From assembly GCA_002294005.1 (NCBI GenBank), contig DBEH01000035.1, positions 1 through 17,979 of the forward strand: a stretch of DNA of 17,979 nt, written 5' to 3'. Origin of the DNA: Firmicutes bacterium UBA911 (GTDB lineage: Bacteria; Bacillota; Desulfotomaculia; Desulfotomaculales; Desulforudaceae). Both the position numbers and the translations under genes were made by a program. The notes beneath the pieces are model-generated. The model was not told the DNA's origin and made no database searches. It saw only the letters and a program-made list of their open reading frames with translations. Below, piece by piece: positions 1-6,776 of this stretch (its first letter is position 1; each line of letters opens with the position of its first letter).

Positions 1-156
1 CGAGAATTGGTAAGTTACCATGACAAACCAATACTGGAGGAGGATGTTCCCTTGGCCATGGTATCACATGACCTTGCCGAAGAGCAACTCTTTACTTGTA
101 CACATTGCAAAACACATCGATACAGTTGGAACCCTTGGCATTGCTGGCTTCGCCGC

Positions 157-192
157 CCGGGTGTTTTGGCAAAACACCCGGCAAAACACCCA
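157..192. repeat. Palindrome plus direct copy of a GGGTGTTTTGCC-like unit
   Basis: A perfect 12-bp inverted repeat, ccgggtgttttg at 157-168 and caaaacacccgg at 170-181, is separated by one base. A further copy of caaaacaccc follows at 182-191, so the minus strand carries two tandem GGGTGTTTTGCC units followed by an inverted one. It lies downstream of the minus-strand tRNA gene, but no T-run follows the hairpin on either strand, so it is not a convincing intrinsic terminator. It could be a protein-binding site or a remnant of a small repeat family. The rest of 1-268 shows no gene I can support. Confidence 0.5.
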
Positions 193-268
193 AAACCCTT
201 GCGCCACTAAAAGACCGCCGCCCCCGCCTCGCGTTTTGGGCGTATTTGCTGGTTTTGCCGAAATAAAA

Positions 269-346
269 TGGTCGGAGCGACAGGACTTGAACCTGCGGCC
301 TCTACCACCCCAAGGTAGCGCTCTAGCCAAGCTGAGCTACGCCCCG
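269..346 (-). tRNA. tRNA-Pro (anticodon GGG)
   Basis: The reverse complement folds as a full cloverleaf. A 7-bp acceptor stem pairs CGGGGCG with CGCTCCG and has one G-U pair. The discriminator base A is followed by an encoded CCA end at 269-271. The D arm GTAGCTCAG is intact. The anticodon stem CTACC/GGTAG holds the loop TTGGGGT, giving anticodon GGG, which reads CCC and CCU proline codons. The T arm reads CAGGTTCAAGTCCTG. The gene has its own promoter at 364-393 and is downstream of, and codirectional with, sat. Confidence 0.96.
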
Positions 347-363
347 ACTTAGTTTGTATCGTG

Positions 364-393
364 ATTGTACCCCATGATCCGACCGCTCGTCAA
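364..393 (-). promoter_or_regulatory. Promoter of tRNA-Pro
   Basis: On the minus strand a -35 box TTGACG (388-393) and a -10 box TACAAT (364-369) are separated by 18 bases. The predicted transcription start, near 357, is about 11 bases before the tRNA 5' end. The boxes each differ from the sigma-70/sigma-A consensus by one base. Confidence 0.75.
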
Positions 394-404
394 GCGAGCC
401 GAAA

Positions 405-424
405 ACGTTCCAGGACGTTCCAGG
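405..424. repeat. Tandem 10-bp direct repeat
   Basis: Two perfect adjacent copies of acgttccagg occupy 405-414 and 415-424, between the tRNA-Pro promoter and the sat terminator. The spacing is about one helical turn, which would suit a side-by-side binding site, but no function is shown. Confidence 0.45.
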
Positions 425-427
425 GAA

Positions 428-469
428 AGAGGGCCCGCGTTCCGGATTTATGCCGGAGGCGGGCCCTCT
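428..469 (-). terminator. Terminator-like hairpin after sat
   Basis: An 11-bp perfect inverted repeat (agagggcccgc at 428-438, gcgggccctct at 459-469) contains a second inner stem (tccgg 441-445 with ccgga 453-457). It lies 31 bases beyond the sat stop codon. On the minus strand only a short T-run (TTT) follows, so termination may be partial or bidirectional. Confidence 0.65.
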
Positions 470-499
470 AAGCGGTTCTTGCAGCCGAAAAGAGACTGG

Positions 500-1763
500 C
501 TACTTCTTGCCTTCCTGGATTTTCTTCAGCATCTCGGGGGTCAGGTCTTCGTAGGCGTGCTTCTTGATCTCGACCTTCTCCGCAGTCTGGTAGTACTCTT
601 CTAGGATAGCCAGGACTTCGGACCGGCCGAATTCCTTCGGCAGTTCGGCGCCTTCCTGCATTGCGCGGCGGAACTGGGTGCCGGACACGATGACCCGGTC
701 TTCCTTGCCGTGCGGGCAGGTCATCAGGGAAGCCATGCTCTCGCACTTGTAGCAGTAGAAGGTCCAGTTGATCTTCATCGGGGTCAGTTCCAGGGCGTCC
801 GGCCACAGCTCGTCGAAAATGGTCTGGGCGTCAAACGGGCCGTAGTAGCTGCCCACGCCGGCGTGGTCGCGGCCGACGATCAGGTATTTGCAGCCGAAGT
901 TCTGCCGGAAGACGGCGTGCAGCAGGGCCTCGCGCGGGCCGCCGTAGCGCATCTCCATCGGATACACGGCGAGCGCGATGTTCTGCTTCGGGAACCAGTT
1001 GTTGATGAGGGCCTCGTAGCACTTGACGCGGGTCTCGCCGGGGATGTCGCCGGCCTTCAGGGCGCCCACGATGGCGTGGATGATAGCGCCGTCAACGGCT
1101 CCGCTTTCCAGGGCGAACTTGACCAGGTACTCGTGGGAGCGGTGCATCGGGTTGCGGGTCTGGAAGGGCCACCACCCGCGACCAGCCTTTGCTCGCGAAG
1201 AGTGCCCGGGTCTGGGCCGGGTACATGTAGTACTCCGGGTAGATTTCGAGGTATTTGCCTTCGTTCAGGGCCTTGACCGGGCCGCCGAGGTTGAACTCGC
1301 CCTGCTTGAAGGTCTTCTCCACGCCGGGGTGTCCTTCGGCATCGTCGGTCTTGAAGACTTCCTTGGCCTGGGCCATTTTGTCGATCTGGTAGATCTCTTC
1401 TATGTCCATGGTTGCGTACAGCTCGCCCGACTCACGGTCGATCAAGGCAACGTCGCTGCCTTCCTTGACACCGGAGGCCTCAAGTTCGGCGGCGGAGATG
1501 GAAAGGGTGACCGGCATCGGCCACATGGTGCCGTCGGCGAGTTTGAAGTCGAATACGCAACCCTGCCAGTCGGCCTTGTTCATGAAGCCTTTCAGCGGGG
1601 TGAACGCACCCATGCCCAGCATCAGGATGTCCGAGGTCTCCATAGAGGCCATGTAGACTTTCGGGAGGCTTGCCGCGCGGGCGATTTCGGCTTCACGCGC
1701 CTCGCCCTCCAGGAACAGGGGCATCAGTTTTTTCTCCGGGCCATGCGGATTTGGAAGCGCCAT
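500..1763 (-). pseudogene. sat: Sulfate adenylyltransferase (ATP sulfurylase), single-base frameshift
   Basis: Sat activates sulfate to adenosine phosphosulfate, the first step of dissimilatory sulfate reduction. The N-terminal part runs from ATG at 1763 (AGGAGGG eight bases upstream) and its frame ends at 1092. The C-terminal part continues one frame over and ends with TAG at 500. Removing one C of the CC pair at 1162-1163 (CCTTCCAGACC) restores a continuous 420-residue protein, normal for the family, and recreates the ATP-binding QTRNP motif at about residues 201-205, followed by the conserved MHRSHE. The second catalytic motif GRDHAG lies near 297-302 and the metal-ligand cysteines of this type near 337, 340 and 349. 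Both halves are otherwise intact, so the break is recent, a sequence error, or bypassed by recoding. If genuine and not bypassed, the enzyme is dead because the break precedes the active site. Confidence 0.9.
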
Positions 1764-1791
1764 CAGTGTTTCCCTCCTAAAAAAATAGGTG

Positions 1792-1981
1792 TTAAAAGCC
1801 AGGCCATCCGTAATATTCCTTGCCTAGTACTCTTTTCTTTTGGTGATGTTTCACCTCCTTGCAAAATTACGTTTCCCGGGAGGCGGACCCTCTAGTCTAA
1901 TCCCGTCCCCGGAAACGGTATCTATCTCCTGGTTGCCGGCGGGACGGGTGTTGCGTCCTCCCCCCGCAACCGAAACAGCCG
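1792..1981 (-). promoter_or_regulatory. Structured sat leader with interleaved inverted repeats
   Basis: The 218-base gap between lysC and sat holds two inverted repeats that interleave: 1870-1876 (cgtttcc) with 1911-1917 (ggaaacg), and 1902-1909 (cccgtccc) with 1941-1948 (gggacggg). This is pseudoknot topology, or two mutually exclusive stems. A further stem, ggttgc 1931-1936 with gcaacc 1966-1971, competes with gttgc 1950-1954 pairing to gcaac 1966-1970. Downstream is an orphan AAGGAGGTG (1852-1860) with no ATG at the proper distance. The layout resembles a regulatory leader, but I recognise no known riboswitch class in it. Confidence 0.4.
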
Positions 1982-3217
1982 CTAGGCCGGTGCGCCGGAG
2001 GCGGGTACCGCGCCCAGGTTGAACTTCATGTGCAGTACCCGGACCGCGCGTTCGATTTCTTCCCGGCCGATCACGCACGACACCTTGATCTCCGAAGTGC
2101 TGATCATGGCGATGTTGATGCCCGCTTCGGCCAGCCCTTCGAACATCGTCGCCGCGACCCCGGGATAGGAGACCATTCCGGCCCCCACGATCGAAACCTT
2201 GGCCAGGCTGTCGTTGAAGGTCACCCCCTTGGCGCCGACCAGTGCCTGGATGCGGCGAACGGCCTCCAGTGCCCGGGACAGGTCGTCCCGGCTCACCGTG
2301 AAGGCGATGTCGTTCCGGCCGTCGCGCATTGCGCCCTGAATGATCATATCCACGTTGATGTTGGACCGGGCCAGTTCGCGGAAGATCCTTGAGGCGATGC
2401 CCGGACGGTCCTCTACGTCGAACAGGCTGATCTTGGCGATGTTCACGTCGTGGGCCACCCCACTCACCACCGCCGTCTTCTCCAAATCGCCGACCTCCTT
2501 TATGAGCGTCCCCGGCCCGTTGTTGAAGCTCGACCGGACCATCAGGGGCACCCCGTACAGCTTGGCCAGCTCCACGGCCCGCGGGTGCAGCACGACCGCC
2601 CCGAGGCTAGCCAGCTCCAGCATTTCGTCATGGGATATCACGTCCAGTTTGCGGGCTTCGGGCACCAGGCGCGGGTCGGCGGTGTACACGCCGTCCACGT
2701 CGGTAAAAATCTCGCAGACCCCGGCCTTCATGGCCGCGGCCAGCGCCACCGCCGTGGTGTCCGAACCGCCCCGCCCCAGGGTGGTGATCTCGTCGTCGCG
2801 GGTCACCCCTTGGAAGCCGGCCACCACCACCACCCGGCCCCGCTCGAGTTCGGAGTGCAGGCGGGCCGTGTCTACGCCCACAATCTTCCCTTTGGTGTGA
2901 ATGCCGTCGACGGTGATCCCGGCTTGGGCACCGGTCAGAGAAACCGCGTCCAAGTCTATCGCCTGAAGCGCCATAGTCAGTAGGGCGACCGACACCTGCT
3001 CGCCGGTGGCCAACAGCATGTCGATTTCCCGGGCCGAGGGGTTCCGGGTGACCTCGCCGGCCAGGGCCAGCAATTCGTCGGTGGTGTCGCCCATGGCCGA
3101 GACCACCACCACGACCCGGTGCCCGTCTTCAACCGTATGTTTGATCCGGACGGCCACCCGGGCGATCCGTCCGGCGTCGGCCACCGAACTGCCCCCAAAC
3201 TTCTGCACTACGAGCAT
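1982..3217 (-). CDS. lysC: Aspartate kinase (aspartokinase)
   Basis: It phosphorylates aspartate to aspartyl-4-phosphate, the first committed step towards lysine, threonine and methionine. The kinase motif KFGGSS is at residues 6-11 and GRGGSDTTA at 148-156. Two C-terminal ACT domains (about 262-335 and 340-405) are expected to bind the feedback inhibitor, lysine and/or threonine. The length of 411 residues is normal for a monofunctional enzyme. I chose ATG at 3217 because AGGAGG lies six to seven bases upstream and the protein then begins MLVVQKFGG, as in the family; a longer reading to 3286 adds residues with no family match. The start overlaps the end of thrB by 10 bases, so the two are translationally coupled in a hom-thrB-lysC operon. 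Bacillus homologues also make a beta subunit from an internal start; I see no clear ribosome site for that here. Confidence 0.95.
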   Translation of the reverse strand: MLVVQKFGGSSVADAGRIARVAVRIKHTVEDGHRVVVVVSAMGDTTDELLALAGEVTRNPSAREIDMLLATGEQVSVALLTMALQAIDLDAVSLTGAQAGITVDGIHTKGKIVGVDTARLHSELERGRVVVVAGFQGVTRDDEITTLGRGGSDTTAVALAAAMKAGVCEIFTDVDGVYTADPRLVPEARKLDVISHDEMLELASLGAVVLHPRAVELAKLYGVPLMVRSSFNNGPGTLIKEVGDLEKTAVVSGVAHDVNIAKISLFDVEDRPGIASRIFRELARSNINVDMIIQGAMRDGRNDIAFTVSRDDLSRALEAVRRIQALVGAKGVTFNDSLAKVSIVGAGMVSYPGVAATMFEGLAEAGINIAMISTSEIKVSCVIGREEIERAVRVLHMKFNLGAVPASGAPA

Positions 3218-4149
3218 ATCGCGCCTCCTGCCGCAGTTTCCACCGTACACGCGCCCTCCCGGTCCGGCGCCAGGGTCGGCGTCCAAGCCGGGAGTCCGAG
3301 TTTCGCAAAGGTTTCCCGCATCCCCGCGGCTATTGCCCCCGCTTTTTCCGGGTCGTCGGTCAAGGCGACCACGGTGGGTCCGGAACCGCTGAGCGCCGCT
3401 CCCAGCGCGCCGGCTTCAAGAGCGGCCTCGATAACGCCGGGCAACCCGGGCACAAGCTGTTCCCGGTATTTTTGGTGCAGGCGGTCGGCCATGGCGGGGG
3501 CCAAGAACTCTAATCGGTCCCCGGTGAGGGCCCCGACCAGGAGCGCCACGCGCCCCAGGTTGAACACCGCGTCCGCGAAGGGAACGTCGCGCGGCAGAAC
3601 CGCCCGGGCCCGGGGGGTGTATACGTTGACGGCGGGAACGGCCGCCACCGCCAGGAGTCCGGCGGGCGGCTCCAGGCGCAGGGCGAGCGCCGCCGCGCCG
3701 TCCGGAACGGCCACCGTCAGGCCCCCGAGCAGTGCCGGGGCGACGTTATCCAGGTGTCCGTCCATTTCCCCGGCTAAACGCAAAAGTTCGGTTTTTGACA
3801 GCCGGTTCCCCAAAAGAGCGTTGGCGGCGACCAGCCCGCCGACCACCGCCGCCGCACTGGAACCGAGTCCGCGAGCCAGGGGGATATTATTGGTCAGGCG
3901 CAGGCTAAGGCCGGGTGGATGCTCGCGGTGCAGGTCAAACGCCCGCCGCGCCGCCCGGAGCGTCAGATTGGACTCGTCCGCCGGGATCTCCAGAGCCCCC
4001 TCACCCTGGACGGTGACATCCAGGCCCTCCGGCACGACCTTGAGCTCCACGAAGTTGTAAAGCTCCAGGGCCAAGCCCAGGCAATCGAAGCCGGGGCCCA
4101 GGTTGGAGGACGTGGCCGGCACCCGGACCATTACTTTGCGCCCGCTCAA
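3208..4149 (-). CDS. thrB: Homoserine kinase
   Basis: A GHMP-family kinase that converts homoserine to O-phosphohomoserine, the substrate of threonine synthase. The protein starts with the family signature VPATSSNLGPGFD (residues 10-22) and has the ATP-binding glycine loop PLARGLGSSAAA at 90-101. At 313 residues it is the usual length. The start is TTG at 4149, chosen because GGAGGG sits six bases upstream and the codon overlaps the hom stop (TTGA, 4 bases). An ATG six codons later lacks a ribosome site. Tight overlap with hom on one side and lysC on the other shows a single operon; threonine synthase (thrC) is not in the window. Confidence 0.95.
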   Translation of the reverse strand: MSGRKVMVRVPATSSNLGPGFDCLGLALELYNFVELKVVPEGLDVTVQGEGALEIPADESNLTLRAARRAFDLHREHPPGLSLRLTNNIPLARGLGSSAAAVVGGLVAANALLGNRLSKTELLRLAGEMDGHLDNVAPALLGGLTVAVPDGAAALALRLEPPAGLLAVAAVPAVNVYTPRARAVLPRDVPFADAVFNLGRVALLVGALTGDRLEFLAPAMADRLHQKYREQLVPGLPGVIEAALEAGALGAALSGSGPTVVALTDDPEKAGAIAAGMRETFAKLGLPAWTPTLAPDREGACTVETAAGGAICS

Positions 4150-5441
4150 CTATCGCCCTCCACCCGGATCACGTTGCAGACTCTCTCCACCACGTCCAGG
4201 CCGGTGAGTCCGGCCAGGGCGCCGCGCAGGTTCTGCTCGGCCACCTCGTGCGTAACCAGGACCAGTTCGGCTTTGGTCCCTTCGCTGTGTTTCTGCGTCA
4301 CCGCGGCCAGGCTGACCTGGTTGTCCCCGAACACCCGCGCGATCTGAGCGAGCACCCCGGGCCGGTCCACGACCCGAAGGCGCAGGTAATTCTTGCAGCT
4401 GACCCGCCCCATCTCCCTGAGCGGGCGGTCCTCGAAGCAGGTGCAGCTAATGATGCCGGGAACCCGGTGCCTGATGTTCCGGGCCGCATCCATGATATCG
4501 GCCACCACCGCGCTCGCCGTCGGCAGGGCTCCCGCGCCGCGTCCGTAAAACATGGTCTCGCCGACCGCGTCACCCCGGACGTAGATGGCGTTGAAAACGT
4601 CACTGACGGCGGCCAGCGGGTGCCGGCGCGGCAACAGCGCCGGGTGCGTCCGGACCTCAACGCCCTCCGGGGTATCCTTGGCGATCCCCAAGAGCTTGAT
4701 CACGTAGCCGAGTTCGGTGGCATAGGTGATATCTTCGGCGGTAATTCGCGAAATTCCTTCAACGTACACGGCCGGGAACGAAATCCGGGTGTTGAAGGCG
4801 ATAGAGGCCAGGATTGCCGTTTTCCGGGCCGCGTCGTAGCCCTCCACGTCGTTGGTCGGGTCGGACTCCGCGTAGCCGAGCGCCTGCGCCTCCTGCAGCA
4901 CGGTCTGGAAGTCGGTGCCTTCGGCGGTCATCCGGGTGAGCATGTAGTTCGTGGTCCCGTTCAGGATACCCATCACCGCTTCGATCCGGTTCGCGGCCAG
5001 GCACTGTTTAAGGACCCGGATGATCGGGATGCCGCCAGCCACGCTGGCCTCGAACAGGAGGTCGCTCTTGTGCTCACGGGTGAGATCGAAAAGTTCCTTC
5101 CCGTGCTCCGCCAGCATGTCCTTGTTGGCGGTGACCACGCTCTTCCCCCGCTTGAGCGCGCGGCGCACGTAGTCGAGCACCGGCCCGGTGCCGCCCATGA
5201 CCTCCACCACTATTTGTATGGCCGGGTTGTCCAGAATGTCTTCCGGACTGTCGGTGAGCACACCGGGGGGCAAGGACAAACCCCGGTCGCGGCCTACGTC
5301 CCGGACCATAATCCGGTCAATCTCAAGCCGCACACCGGCTTTGCGCGTGATAAGACCGGCGTTTTTCTGCAGAACTTGGTACACGCCGCCGCCGACCGTG
5401 CCCAGACCCAGAAGGCCGATTTTGATGACCCTCTCGTTCAC
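4146..5441 (-). CDS. hom: Homoserine dehydrogenase with C-terminal ACT domain
   Basis: It reduces aspartate semialdehyde to homoserine with NAD(P)H at the branch to threonine and methionine. The Rossmann dinucleotide motif GLLGLGTVGGG is at residues 9-19 and the catalytic domain follows. An ACT domain (about 352-431, beginning near YLRLRVVDRPGVLAQIA) is likely the threonine-sensing feedback site. I chose GTG at 5441 because GGAGGAGG lies 11 bases upstream and the resulting start matches the family. In-frame ATG codons at 5474 and 5501 would give a 12- or 20-residue extension with weaker ribosome sites. It is the first gene of hom-thrB-lysC; a perfect TATAAT -10 box and an overlapping palindrome lie about 110 bases upstream. 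Confidence 0.94.
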   Translation of the reverse strand: MNERVIKIGLLGLGTVGGGVYQVLQKNAGLITRKAGVRLEIDRIMVRDVGRDRGLSLPPGVLTDSPEDILDNPAIQIVVEVMGGTGPVLDYVRRALKRGKSVVTANKDMLAEHGKELFDLTREHKSDLLFEASVAGGIPIIRVLKQCLAANRIEAVMGILNGTTNYMLTRMTAEGTDFQTVLQEAQALGYAESDPTNDVEGYDAARKTAILASIAFNTRISFPAVYVEGISRITAEDITYATELGYVIKLLGIAKDTPEGVEVRTHPALLPRRHPLAAVSDVFNAIYVRGDAVGETMFYGRGAGALPTASAVVADIMDAARNIRHRVPGIISCTCFEDRPLREMGRVSCKNYLRLRVVDRPGVLAQIARVFGDNQVSLAAVTQKHSEGTKAELVLVTHEVAEQNLRGALAGLTGLDVVERVCNVIRVEGDS

Positions 5442-5535
5442 TGGCCCTTTTTCCTCCTCCGCGGTGAAGCCCATTACTGCCTCAAAACAATACTTCTCCA
5501 TCTTTCGCGGTTTTCCTCTTGCCGGTGGCTTTTTG

Positions 5536-5564
5536 TTGCGCTTGTGTTTACAAGTGCAATTATA
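5536..5564 (-). promoter_or_regulatory. hom operon -10 box overlapping a palindromic operator-like site
   Basis: The minus strand has a perfect -10 box TATAAT at 5559-5564 with only weak -35 candidates (near 5582-5588). A 10-bp inverted repeat with one mismatch, ttgcgcttgt 5536-5545 and acaagtgcaa 5550-5559, separated by four bases, covers the expected transcription start near 5552. Such a position is typical for a repressor operator. The plus-strand radical SAM gene diverges from the same region and may share the site. Confidence 0.5.
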
Positions 5565-5630
5565 TTAATGTAAAACGCAAGACATAAATAGTTATGGAAC
5601 GGTACGTTCGATGGGGGTGAGAAAACGGCT

Positions 5631-6557
5631 ATGGCCGAGGGCAAGGAGCGGGGGCGGGGCTCTGTACCGGCTTACCTGAAGTTGGGGTTGGAGAATCTGC
5701 GGCGCCGAGCGGGACAGGCTTACCGGGAGCTGAAGAACTGCCGGCTTTGTGCCCGGGAGTGCGCGGTGAACCGTGTCCTGAACGAGGCCGGAACCTGCCT
5801 GGCCGGAAGGCTCGTGATGATCTCGAGCTACGGCCCGCATTTCGGCGAGGAGACCCCGCTCGTGGGGCAGTACGGTTCGGGCACCGTATTCATGGCCCAC
5901 TGCAACCTGAAGTGCGTCTTCTGCCAGAACTACGGCATCAGTTGGCAGGCGGAAGGCGAACCGGTCGCCGTACCAAAGCTGGCTGGCATCCTGCTGGTCC
6001 TGCAGAAACGGGGCTGCCACAACGTCAACTTCGTCAGCCCCACCCACTACGTGCCGCAGATCATCGCCGCGCTCTATTTCGCCGCCCGCGAGGGTCTGCG
6101 GATCCCGGTGGTCTACAACACGGGCGGCTACGATTCGCTGCGGACGCTGGCGCTGCTCGACGGCATAGTGGACATTTACATGCCGGACGTGAAGTACATG
6201 GACCGTGACACGGCCAGGCGCCTGTCGGGAGCGGAAGACTACCCAAGCATCGCCAAGGCCGCCGTCCGCGAGATGCAGCGCCAGGTGGGCGACCTGGTGA
6301 CGGACCGGGACGGGATCGCGACCCGGGGGCTCTTGGTGCGGCATTTGGTGTTGCCCGGCGGCCTGGCGGGCACCGCCGAGCTGGTTGATTTCCTGGCGGC
6401 AGAAGTCTCCCCGGACACCTTCATCAACATCATGGCCCAGTACCGCCCCGCCTACCGCGCGCAGCACTTCCCGCCCCTGGACCGGCGGCCGTTCCGGGAC
6501 GAGGTGCTCGAAGCGATCCGCCTGGCCCGCGACCGCGGCCTGCGCGTCTACACCTAA
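5631..6557 (+). CDS. Radical SAM protein related to pyruvate-formate-lyase activating enzymes (PflX/COG1313-like)
   Basis: A 308-residue radical SAM protein. The SAM-cluster motif CNLKCVFC (C91, C95, C98; CxxxCxxC) lies in a context typical of the PflA-related family, preceded by YGSGTVFMAH. Four further cysteines near the N-terminus (C37, C40, C44, C56) form a CxxCxxxC-like group that could hold a second metal site, as in other uncharacterised members. The C-terminal part contains MAQYRPAYRA, conserved in the group. The substrate is unknown; there is no glycyl-radical enzyme gene nearby, so activation of pyruvate formate-lyase should not be assumed. It is the only plus-strand gene of the window, diverges from hom, and is closed by a strong terminator directly at its stop codon. 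The start is ATG with a GGGGGTG stretch 11 bases upstream. Confidence 0.88.
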   Translation: MAEGKERGRGSVPAYLKLGLENLRRRAGQAYRELKNCRLCARECAVNRVLNEAGTCLAGRLVMISSYGPHFGEETPLVGQYGSGTVFMAHCNLKCVFCQNYGISWQAEGEPVAVPKLAGILLVLQKRGCHNVNFVSPTHYVPQIIAALYFAAREGLRIPVVYNTGGYDSLRTLALLDGIVDIYMPDVKYMDRDTARRLSGAEDYPSIAKAAVREMQRQVGDLVTDRDGIATRGLLVRHLVLPGGLAGTAELVDFLAAEVSPDTFINIMAQYRPAYRAQHFPPLDRRPFRDEVLEAIRLARDRGLRVYT

Positions 6558-6582
6558 AAAAGGGGGGCCGTCCCCCTTTTTT
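6556..6582 (+). terminator. Strong intrinsic terminator, probably bidirectional
   Basis: A run of six A and six G (6556-6567) faces five C and six T (6572-6582) around a four-base loop. The hairpin begins inside the stop codon of the radical SAM gene and ends in a T-run. Confidence 0.9.
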
Positions 6583-6622
6583 GCGAGTCCCCCTTGTTTG
6601 CGCGCAGGTTGCAGACCTTCCA

Positions 6623-6701
6623 GGGGACTGGCTCCTTTTCCCGCATAGAAACCTGACGACTACCAGTACGAGCGACAACGCGGGAAAAGGTGCCTGTCCC
6701 C
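6623..6701. repeat. REP/MITE-like 22-bp inverted repeat
   Basis: Arms at 6623-6644 and 6680-6701 are complementary over 22 bases with two mismatches and enclose a 35-base centre. The outer part reads gggaaaaggtgcctgtcccc, a type of string that I recall from dispersed palindromic repeats in sulfate-reducing and syntrophic clostridia. A truncated echo of the arm end, cctgtccccc, follows at 6711-6720. It lies between two convergent genes, the usual home of such elements. Confidence 0.6.
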
Positions 6702-6729
6702 CCCGGTGACCCTGTCCCCCTCGGTGGGC

Positions 6730-6751
6730 AAAAAGGGGCGACACCTTTTTT
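6730..6751. terminator. Second A/T-flanked hairpin between convergent genes
   Basis: aaaaagg (6730-6736) pairs with ccttttt (6744-6750) around a short loop. It can act for the minus-strand coiled-coil gene ending at 6777 and as a back-up for the plus strand. An adjoining stem, gggcgc 6752-6757 with gcgccc 6770-6775, strengthens the minus-strand structure. Confidence 0.6.
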
Positions 6752-6776
6752 GGGCGCGCTCCTCTTTTGGCGCCCT

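Noticed and set aside
20..352. Open frame of 110 codons on the plus strand
   Set aside because: Its second half is the antisense of tRNA-Pro (the familiar SERQDLNLRP-type artefact), and no ribosome site or domain supports it.
1162..1163. Programmed +1 frameshift in sat as the default reading
   Set aside because: CTT-C is slip-capable, but there is no stop codon, rare codon or clear stimulatory structure next to it; kept only as a possibility beside mutation or sequence error.
4248..5573. Long plus-strand open frame (441 codons) opposite hom
   Set aside because: It is an antisense shadow of a certain gene in GC-rich DNA; its translation shows no domain and low complexity.
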